Part shown: positions 1 to 7,074 of the stretch, one piece after another
Layout: every line of letters begins with the position of its first letter
How positions within the stretch are numbered: position 1 is the stretch's first letter
Origin: Pedobacter paludis
GTDB taxonomy: Bacteria > Bacteroidota > Bacteroidia > Sphingobacteriales > Sphingobacteriaceae
Length of the DNA: 64,000 nucleotides
Direction: 5' to 3'
Assembly (NCBI RefSeq): GCF_003173575.1
Contig: NZ_QGNY01000011.1
Coordinates: 17,370-81,369, forward strand
Program-made: the position numbers and the translations under genes
The notes under the pieces: generated by a model
Told to the model about the DNA's origin: nothing
The model's database searches: none
Seen by the model: only the letters and a program-made list of their open reading frames with translations

Positions 1-476
1 TCGCGCGCGTTGAATTTCTTTTCGAATCCAGGCTTTGCATGGATCACGTATTGGTATATCTCCCCAAGACCTGTTGATATGGGTGATATTTCTGGATTAC
101 CAAGTCCTGATGGGATGTTATTCTTGGCCTCGGCAAGCTTTTCGTTTACCTGTTGCCGGGCCCAGTAGATGTCAACATCATCATGGAATACGATAGTTAC
201 AACCGAAAGTCCGAACCTTGAAATGGAGCGTACCTGCTCTATTTCAGGTATGGTGGACATGGTCTGTTCTACGGGATAGGAAATAAGCCTTTCTACCTCC
301 TGGGTAGCAAGGGATGGGCTAAGGGTTATGACCTGAACCTGATTATTGGTGATATCAGGAACGGCATCAATGGGAAGTTGTCTCAGGGAATATACGCCCC
401 ATGCGATCAGCCCCAAAGTGAACAGGGCTATTACAAGCTTATTCGCTATTGAAAACTGAATAATTTTTTTCAGCAT
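1..476 (-). CDS. Heavy-metal RND efflux pump, CusA/CzcA family (N-terminal part, cut by window edge)
   Basis: The frame is open from an ATG at 476 to the left edge, about 158 residues. It begins with a membrane-anchor segment (residues about 13-32), followed by the motif DAVPDITNNQVQV, which is typical of the heavy-metal subgroup of RND proton antiporters, and then the first periplasmic porter domain. The family exports Cu(I)/Ag(I) or Zn/Co/Cd across both membranes together with a CusB adaptor and a TolC-like pore. A CusB-like adaptor lies at 12365-13579 on the same strand. A DUF6660-like secreted peptide gene ends 104 bases upstream, so the two may be co-transcribed. The metal cannot be assigned from this fragment; copper is inferred from the neighbours. 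Confidence 0.9.
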   Translation of the reverse strand, partial: MLKKIIQFSIANKLVIALFTLGLIAWGVYSLRQLPIDAVPDITNNQVQVITLSPSLATQEVERLISYPVEQTMSTIPEIEQVRSISRFGLSVVTIVFHDDVDIYWARQQVNEKLAEAKNNIPSGLGNPEISPISTGLGEIYQYVIHAKPGFEKKFNAR

Positions 477-580
477 TATTTGTTTAATTAAGTAAAAAAT
501 AAAAAAACCAGATCAATGCACAGCGTAGCCTCGTATGGATTATACGGGCAAAAACATAGCATCGAAATGAAGATCGATTT

Positions 581-907
581 TTAACTTAATTTAGGCGGCT
601 GCCAAACAGATAATGGTAAAGAGATAACCTCACCCATGTAAGCTTCATTATATTCTGAGCTTATTGGTTTTGAGATTACCACAAGAGGTGTTGAAGAAAT
701 AACTTCAGAAGTGGTATTACAGCAGGAACAAACGCAGAACGGTGAACAGAAATCACTGCGTTCTTTTTCTGTAGAATGGGTTGTTATGCTTTTTTCAGTT
801 AATGGTCCACCATGCAACTTACCCATAGCCAATACGTCAGCGCATGGAATGCAGCTGAGTATTACGATAATGAAGCAGAGAAACAAACTGGATATTTTCA
901 CTTTCAA
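581..907 (-). CDS. Small secreted Cys-rich protein, DUF6660-like
   Basis: This 108-residue protein has an N-terminal signal peptide (hydrophobic residues about 6-27), a central Cys cluster (CSPFCVCSCC) and the C-terminal signature WQPPKLS. A paralog with the same architecture and the same ending lies at 3561-3881, so the pair brackets the TonB receptor gene. I recognise the layout as the DUF6660 type that often sits next to metal-efflux genes in Bacteroidota; that family name is from memory. The Cys cluster suggests periplasmic metal binding, which is inference. The next gene downstream is the CusA-type pump. A TATATTTG element on the minus strand (916-923) lies only 8 bases before the ATG, implying a very short leader if it is used. 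Confidence 0.7.
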   Translation of the reverse strand: MKVKISSLFLCFIIVILSCIPCADVLAMGKLHGGPLTEKSITTHSTEKERSDFCSPFCVCSCCNTTSEVISSTPLVVISKPISSEYNEAYMGEVISLPLSVWQPPKLS

Positions 908-1320
908 AATTTTACCAAATATATAAATTTATTTAGGAACATTTTTTTTTAGTCCTGGTTTGAAAAAATTTAATACTTTTTTATTAAAATAATCATAGCC
1001 TATAGGTTTTCACCCATCATTCAAAAGTTCCACCACTTGAACAACCAAACGGAAACCTTCTTTGCCCAAATCAAAAAACTTCATATAATCTGGGTAAAAA
1101 GGGAAGGAAGTTTTCATTTATTGATGAGATAAGTCCAGAGGTAAGCCTGAATCTTCCACTAACAGACCTTATCGGCCAGCATAGACTCTTCTGATGGGAA
1201 ATGTCTTTTAACCGCACCGAAAGCTTCAATTATTCAGCCAGCCAGGGATTTTTTGGCCATCAAATCCCTGGCCCGGCTAAAATGTGAATCCACTACCCAG
1301 AAAAGTCGATTACTACAGGT
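908..1320. other. Intergenic region with one strong inverted repeat
   Basis: About 410 bases lie between the TonB receptor stop and the small secreted protein. I see no convincing gene. The one structure is a perfect 11-bp inverted repeat, GCCAGGGATTT at 1241-1251 and its complement at 1262-1272, just downstream of the receptor gene on the minus strand. It could be a transcript 3'-end stem, but no U-tract follows, so I do not call it an intrinsic terminator. Confidence 0.5.
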
Positions 1321-3501
1321 TTAAAGTTTGAATTTTATCCCTCCGTTTACTACAAACCCATCTACAGGCGCATAGATGTCCCTGAAAACAGGGCTAGTAA
1401 TGCTACCTGTATAGATCGAATCAAAGCTGGTCTGCCTGGTGTCCGTTAAATTCTCAAAATTCACAAAAATTGAAAACCGTTCCCAAAGCTTTTCTGCCAT
1501 CAGACCAGCTGTCCAATAGCTTTTACCAGTGGCACCATCGTTTAACTTCTGTTTGCTGAAATAGTATGCTTCGGCACCGATCTTCCATTTATCTTCAAGC
1601 TCATACATCAATACATTATTTACCCTGTGCTTTGAAACCAGCGGATAATTTGTGCTGGTGCCTCCTGTATGCTGGTTCACATCCGCTAATGTATAACCGA
1701 TGAAAAGTTTAAAATCACCGTAGGTTACTTTGGCATTTGTTTCCATTCCCCTGGTATCTAAATTACCTTTAGGCTGAACATAGGTCAGGTTGGCTCCATT
1801 AGCAGCAGTCAGCAATATCGGGTTATTGATACGGGTATAAAAAAACATCTGATTGATGCTGAATCCAACCGCTCCGTCAAACAATGAGGTGCGATAGTTA
1901 ACATCATAGTTGGCGCCATAAGAGCGTTCCGCCTTTGTATTGGCCACATCTAAAGGCGCTACATTTCTGAACTGGATCCGCTCAGCATCTTCGGTAAATA
2001 CAGTTGGTGCCTTATAACCCAGACCACCGCCTAATCGGGTAGAAAAATGTTCATTGATCTTCCACAATCCGGAAATTCTTGGTAAGAAGAAAAATCCGTA
2101 TTCATTGTGGTAATCTCCCCTTACTCCTGATTCAAGACTAATTTTTTTAGATATGTTCCAGGTGTTCTGTGCAAATGCCCCAATGGTATTATAATTGTAA
2201 CTTCTGAGTGCATTGTCACTGTTCTGGTCTTCCTTAAAATTGTCGGTCAAAAAGTTCACCCCCAACACCCAGTCTGCTTTTTCTCCGTTACGGCTATAAT
2301 TGGCCTCACTGTAGGTTGACACTTGAACGCCTGAAAAAAGGTAATTTGGCAACCCAATACTCCGGTCGTAATAGCTCACCGAATTGCGGATAACAAGCTT
2401 TTCCTTTTCGCTCAGTCTATGATCCAACTCAACCTGAGAGCTGTAACGCCCGGTTTTATTCTCCTCAAAATAAGAATGGGCAGCACTGCCATTTCCCTTC
2501 ACATATTCCAGGTCGCCGCCAATCCGTTTTTCAGTTGTGGCGTTGATTCCGGCCAAAAGCGTAGTCGCATCATTGAAATAAAAATATAGTTTGGGGTTCA
2601 GGGTGAAACGGTCAAACTTGGGGATAGCGGTTAAGCCAATATCAGAAGGATCATAGGCAGTCCCTTTGTTGTATGCACCATAAACCGTGATACCTATTTT
2701 ATCAAATTTCTGTCCATAAAAACCACTGGCATCCAGTCCCAAAGCAGAAGTACCGTTTAAAAGGAAATTAAGCTGACGCGCTTCAGTCGGTTTTTTAGAA
2801 ACCAGGTTCACCAGTCCAGCAATTGCTCCACCTCCGTAAAGGGTGGACGATGAACCTTTGATCACCTCTACCTGCTGCAAATCCAATGGGGCAATCTGAA
2901 GCAGGCCCAATCCACCCGAGAAACCAGAGTATAATGGAAAACCGTCCCTAATGATCTGGGTATATTTTCCGTCCAGTCCCTGTATGCGGATACTGGAATT
3001 TCCGCTGGTCGCAGAAGTCTGCTGGGTCTGGATGCCTGTGCTTTCTGCCAGCATCATGCGGATGTCGCCAGGTTTCATATTACCTTTTTCGTCCAGTTCT
3101 TCCCCGGCGATGACCTCAACCCGTGTAGGAATATTATCAATGGTACGGCTGCTCCTTGTAGCTGAGATCACTACATCCTCTAGTTCCTGGTCTTCTTCAG
3201 CTGCAGTAAGTAAAATAGTCAAAACGTTAGTTTCAGCAAGGGGAAAGGTCAGCGTATCAGTTTTGGTCTGATAGCCTACATAACTAAACTGAATGATCTG
3301 TTTACCTGAGGGTATACCATTAATACTTGCATTACCTGCACTATCTGATTTAGCGCCAATGGTCGTTCCAAGAACTTTTAACGTAGCTCCTGGAAGTACT
3401 TGGTTTGTCTTTGCGTCTTTGATGACGGCTTTATATCTATTTTGGGCAAAGGCGGTAACTGTAAACAACAGTATAGCCAAAACCACAATCGTTCTTTTCA
3501 T
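1321..3501 (-). CDS. TonB-dependent outer-membrane receptor
   Basis: The 726-residue protein starts with a signal peptide (residues 1-20, ending AFAQ). A carboxypeptidase-regulatory-like domain (about 21-105), common in Bacteroidota receptors, is followed by a plug domain (about 120-235, with RIQGLDGKYTQIIRDG and the end motif STLYGGGAIAGLVNLVSKKP) and a C-terminal 22-strand-type barrel. It imports a ligand across the outer membrane using TonB energy. The substrate is not visible in the sequence. Its position between two DUF6660-like peptides and upstream of a CusA-type pump suggests a role in metal, probably copper, homeostasis; a siderophore or metallophore substrate is the alternative. The gap to the upstream small gene is 59 bases, consistent with an operon. 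Confidence 0.9.
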   Translation of the reverse strand: MKRTIVVLAILLFTVTAFAQNRYKAVIKDAKTNQVLPGATLKVLGTTIGAKSDSAGNASINGIPSGKQIIQFSYVGYQTKTDTLTFPLAETNVLTILLTAAEEDQELEDVVISATRSSRTIDNIPTRVEVIAGEELDEKGNMKPGDIRMMLAESTGIQTQQTSATSGNSSIRIQGLDGKYTQIIRDGFPLYSGFSGGLGLLQIAPLDLQQVEVIKGSSSTLYGGGAIAGLVNLVSKKPTEARQLNFLLNGTSALGLDASGFYGQKFDKIGITVYGAYNKGTAYDPSDIGLTAIPKFDRFTLNPKLYFYFNDATTLLAGINATTEKRIGGDLEYVKGNGSAAHSYFEENKTGRYSSQVELDHRLSEKEKLVIRNSVSYYDRSIGLPNYLFSGVQVSTYSEANYSRNGEKADWVLGVNFLTDNFKEDQNSDNALRSYNYNTIGAFAQNTWNISKKISLESGVRGDYHNEYGFFFLPRISGLWKINEHFSTRLGGGLGYKAPTVFTEDAERIQFRNVAPLDVANTKAERSYGANYDVNYRTSLFDGAVGFSINQMFFYTRINNPILLTAANGANLTYVQPKGNLDTRGMETNAKVTYGDFKLFIGYTLADVNQHTGGTSTNYPLVSKHRVNNVLMYELEDKWKIGAEAYYFSKQKLNDGATGKSYWTAGLMAEKLWERFSIFVNFENLTDTRQTSFDSIYTGSITSPVFRDIYAPVDGFVVNGGIKFKL

Positions 3502-3560
3502 AATGATCTTTAAATAATGATTTCGATAAATATGTCCGGTTAGGACGAGGGAAAAATAAA

Positions 3561-3881
3561 CTACGAAAGTTTGGGCGGCTGCCAGATAGAAATTGAAATG
3601 GCCTGTAGCTGAAGTGGGATGTAAGCCGTATTATGCTGTACAGGTAAAAGCTGGGCCGCAAAAACGATCGTTGTCCGTGTAGTGATGGTAAAGCCGATAC
3701 AGGTACCACAGACATAAAACGGTGAACAGCCTTTGCAACAATTATCGTTATGTTCACTGCAAGCATGTTTTTCCGCTTTATCGGTTTTCAGTACATGGCT
3801 ATCTTCTCGCGCTAAAGCGCAGCATGGTACCGCGGTTAGCGTATATACGATGAGAGATAAAACCAGGGCAATGAATTTCAC
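3561..3881 (-). CDS. Small secreted Cys-rich protein, DUF6660-like (paralog)
   Basis: This 106-residue protein has a signal peptide (residues about 1-23, ending AVPCCALA), a Cys-rich middle (CCKGCSPFYVCGTC) and the same C-terminal WQPPKLS as the paralog at 581-907. It is the first gene of the receptor unit, 59 bases upstream of the TonB receptor start. Periplasmic metal binding is inferred from the Cys clusters and neighbourhood; no biochemical function is known to me. Confidence 0.7.
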   Translation of the reverse strand: MKFIALVLSLIVYTLTAVPCCALAREDSHVLKTDKAEKHACSEHNDNCCKGCSPFYVCGTCIGFTITTRTTIVFAAQLLPVQHNTAYIPLQLQAISISIWQPPKLS

Positions 3882-4005
3882 GGTGTAAAAGTATAAAATT
3901 TACTAATACTCTGTGTTGTTGTTATGTGATATAATAGATTGCAAGATCTGTAAATGAAGAATAAGAGCCTGGCACCCTCAAATTTGACTGTCCAATTGAT
4001 TGGGG

Positions 4006-4541
4006 TTATTTCGCAAGCTTCAAGGCATCAGCAAACTCACCGGACAGGGGGACTGTTTATGATAGCTGTGGGGGATGCTTCCACGTCGTGCTCGACACGC
4101 TTGAATTCAATTTCAATACTATTTGCATCGGTTGTAGAACAGCCTGCATTTAAGTGAACATAAGGTAACAACCCCTTGGGTCACCGTCGTTAGGCTTTCC
4201 GAGGGATCCCAGGTTGATCACATGTTTGAACTTTCAATATGGGGTTTCCAAATTCTGTGATACGGCTTGTGGAAGTGCACCACAAAAAGCAGATCTGCAT
4301 CAGCTTCTTTAAGCATTTCCAAAACATAGTCTGCATCTGTGTCTATCAGTATGTATTCATCTATACTACTGGTACTGCCGTGCGCGAAAACAAGATTTAG
4401 TTTTTCACCGCTCAGTTTATATTCTAACCTGATATGCGCCGGAAGCGTTTTCAAATATCCCCTGTTATCCTCACGCAACGGCCATCGGTAACAGCATCTG
4501 CCTTTTTCCTCTACTAAAAAAATATCAGTCGATTTTGGCAT
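4006..4541 (-). pseudogene. Decayed metallophosphoesterase, third copy
   Basis: The minus strand encodes a degraded relative of the intact gene at 53399-54136. From about 4490 downward the reading matches DNRxYLKTLPAHI, then HGSTSSIDEYILIDTD and HKPYHRI. It then breaks into several frames that still spell INLGSLGKPNDGDPRGCY, EFKRVEHDVEAS and EFADALKLAK before the stop at 4006-4008. About 100 N-terminal residues, including the first metal-binding motifs, are absent. The usual GHSH motif reads VHFH. The 5' end of the open frame overlaps the 3' end of the copper ATPase gene by 17 bases and is not homologous there. It is a dead remnant, probably left by recombination between an arsenic-type cassette and this copper block. 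Confidence 0.85.
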
Positions 4542-7062
4542 TTCTCAATCTCAGGGAATTCAAAATAACGGAAACCGAGCTAAAACTCATCGCGAGTGCA
4601 GCTATCATGGGAGAAAGTAAAACTCCAAAAAACGGATATAAAATACCAGCCGCTATCGGAATCCCCAATACATTGTATCCCAGGGCAAAAAACAGGTTTC
4701 CTTTGATATTGCCCATTACTTTATGGCTCAACAACCTTGCTTTTGCGATCCCGTTTAAATCCCCCTTCACCAATGTAATCGAGGCACTCTGGATAGCAAC
4801 GTCTGTTCCCGTGCCCATGGCAATCCCGATATCAGCCTGGGAAAGTGCAGGGGCATCATTGATGCCGTCACCTGCCATGGCTACCTTTTTGCCTTCGGCC
4901 TGTAGTTTTTTTATTTCATTCAGCTTATCTTCAGGCAACATCTGAGCTTTGAACCCATCCAGATTTAAAGTTGCGCTTACTGCCCTCGCTGTATCCTCAT
5001 TGTCTCCGGTAAACATGATTACCTTGATGCCTTCCTGCTGGAGCTTTAGAATAGCAGCTGTGCTGGAATGCTTGATCTTATCCGAAATCACAACAAACCC
5101 CACTGCTTTATTTCCAACGGCCAAATAAGAAACCGTCTTGCCCTGCCTTTGAGCGGCACTAACCTGCTCGGACAGACTAGGATCAATCGCCGCTTTAACA
5201 TGCTCCATCAGTTTTTGGTTCCCCAAAGCCAGTCTTTCCCCATTCAGACTGCCTGTTACGCCCTTCCCGGTAACGGCCTCAAAGTCGGATATAGCCTTAA
5301 CGGATATTTCGTTTTCCTCCCCATAACGCAAAGTTGCCTGTGCCAATGGATGTTCGCTGCTGCTGTTCAAAGCCACAATTTTCTCCAGGATCTGTTTTTC
5401 GGTAAAGCCCTTATCTACGCTAACCACACTTTCAACCGAGGGCTTTCCCTCTGTAACCGTACCAGTTTTATCGATGACCACTACATCAATAGCATTCATT
5501 TTCTCAAGAGATTCCGCATTTTTGATCAGTATACCAGACTGAGCGCCCTTCCCTACTCCCACCATTACCGACATTGGGGTAGCCAGGCCTAGCGCACATG
5601 GGCATGCAATAATCAATACCGCGATTGCATTTACAAAAGCATAAACATAGGCCGGATCGGGGCCGTATACTGCCCATACCACGAACGTTACAATAGAAAT
5701 CAATACCACAACAGGCACGAAATAACCTGAAATTTTATCGGCCATCTTTTGGATGGGCGCTTTTGAGCGGCTGGCGGAATTGACCATTTCGATGATCTGG
5801 GAAAGCAGTGTTTCTGAGCCTACCTTTTCGGCAAGCATGACAAAGGTCTTTTTACCATTGATGGTTCCTGAACTGATTTTATCCCCTATCTTTTTCTCAA
5901 CAGGAAGGGGTTCTCCTGTGATCATGGATTCATCAATTACAGCTTCCCCGTTCTTAATACTACCATCCACCGGAATTTTTTCACCAGGCTTTACCCTCAG
6001 CAGATCTCCTTTCTGAATATCATCAATAGATACTGATATTTCCTTATCCCCGACCACTTTTGTTGCTGAATTAGGTGCCAGCTTCAACAGCTCCTTAATG
6101 GCGCTGTTGGTTTTGCCATGCGCCCGGGCTTCCAAAAGCTGACCGAGCAGTACCAGCGTAAGAATCACGGTTGCCGCCTCAAAATAAACGAAAACGGTGC
6201 CGTGATGTGTTTTAAACTGATCAGGAAAAACTCCGGGGAATAGAAGGGCGACAATACTGAAGCCCCAGGATACCCCGGCACCAATCCCAATCAGTGTAAA
6301 CATGTTCAGTTTCCAGGTAATGATGGATTGCCATGCACGCTGAAAGAACATCCAGGTTGCATAAAAGACCACCGGAATAGAAAGAAAAAACTGAACCCAG
6401 TTCCAGTATTTAAGTTCCATTAGATCAAACAAAGGATTGCTGGGAATCATTTCCGTCATGGCAATAACAAAAATGGGTATGGTAAAACCTGCTGCAATCT
6501 TGAACTTTTTGAGCAGGGTTTCATAAGTTTTATCTTCTTCTTCAAGGTTTGTCCCTGTAGGTACCAGGTCCATTCCGCAGAGCGGACATGATCCTGGTTT
6601 GTCCCTGATAATCTCGGGATGCATGGGGCAGGTAAATTGAGATGCCTGTTTCTTGGCAGGCTGTTTTACCAGGTCCATCCCGCATACAGGGCAATGACTT
6701 GGCTTATCATAAGTCTTCTGACCTTGACAGTGCATAGGACAATAAAACAGGCCTCCCGCTTCATTTTTATCATCATTTTCAACCTTGGGACTTTGCTCAT
6801 GGGTTGAATGATCATGATTAGGATGTTCTGAAGATTTTAGAACATGTTTTCCCTGAACTGCCATTTCAATACCGTAATGTCCGGCGGCAGAAAGAGCCTC
6901 CTGCAGCTTTTCCGTCGGGATATGTTCTTGCATAGTTATGACGGCTTCAGCAGGTTCAAGGGTCACCTGTGCAGAAACGCCATCAATCGCATTCAGCACA
7001 TTTTCGACTTTGCTCCGGCAGCCCTGACAGCTCATTCCGGTTATTTTATAGGTGTGTTCCAT
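4525..7062 (-). CDS. copA: Cu(I)-exporting P1B-type ATPase with three N-terminal metal-binding modules
   Basis: The 845-residue protein pumps monovalent copper (or silver) out of the cytoplasm. In order it has an HMA domain with CxxC at residues 12-15 (GMSCQGC), a His-rich linker (about 78-90), and two heavy-metal-binding modules of the CPMH...CPxCGMDL type (about 107-135 and 143-170). Transmembrane segments, an actuator domain (GEKIPVDG, TGEPLPV), the CPC ion-site motif in ACPCALGLATP (about residue 486), the phosphorylated Asp in DKTGT (about 530), SSEHPLAQA and the hinge GDGINDAPAL (about 729) complete the pump. All catalytic residues are present. It starts 12 bases after the multicopper oxidase gene, so the two are almost certainly one operon. 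The length is within the range of long CopA/SilP proteins. Confidence 0.96.
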   Translation of the reverse strand: MEHTYKITGMSCQGCRSKVENVLNAIDGVSAQVTLEPAEAVITMQEHIPTEKLQEALSAAGHYGIEMAVQGKHVLKSSEHPNHDHSTHEQSPKVENDDKNEAGGLFYCPMHCQGQKTYDKPSHCPVCGMDLVKQPAKKQASQFTCPMHPEIIRDKPGSCPLCGMDLVPTGTNLEEEDKTYETLLKKFKIAAGFTIPIFVIAMTEMIPSNPLFDLMELKYWNWVQFFLSIPVVFYATWMFFQRAWQSIITWKLNMFTLIGIGAGVSWGFSIVALLFPGVFPDQFKTHHGTVFVYFEAATVILTLVLLGQLLEARAHGKTNSAIKELLKLAPNSATKVVGDKEISVSIDDIQKGDLLRVKPGEKIPVDGSIKNGEAVIDESMITGEPLPVEKKIGDKISSGTINGKKTFVMLAEKVGSETLLSQIIEMVNSASRSKAPIQKMADKISGYFVPVVVLISIVTFVVWAVYGPDPAYVYAFVNAIAVLIIACPCALGLATPMSVMVGVGKGAQSGILIKNAESLEKMNAIDVVVIDKTGTVTEGKPSVESVVSVDKGFTEKQILEKIVALNSSSEHPLAQATLRYGEENEISVKAISDFEAVTGKGVTGSLNGERLALGNQKLMEHVKAAIDPSLSEQVSAAQRQGKTVSYLAVGNKAVGFVVISDKIKHSSTAAILKLQQEGIKVIMFTGDNEDTARAVSATLNLDGFKAQMLPEDKLNEIKKLQAEGKKVAMAGDGINDAPALSQADIGIAMGTGTDVAIQSASITLVKGDLNGIAKARLLSHKVMGNIKGNLFFALGYNVLGIPIAAGILYPFFGVLLSPMIAALAMSFSSVSVILNSLRLRNAKID

Positions 7063-7074
7063 GTTTTTGATTTG

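Noticed and set aside
1241..1272. The 11-bp hairpin after the TonB receptor as an intrinsic terminator
   Set aside because: No U-tract follows on either strand; kept only as an inverted repeat.
3954..4157. A plus-strand open frame beside the copper ATPase
   Set aside because: It is antisense to the decayed metallophosphoesterase and has no features of its own.
5068..5592. A 174-codon plus-strand open frame inside the copper ATPase gene
   Set aside because: It is antisense to conserved ATPase motifs, has no family features and no promoter.
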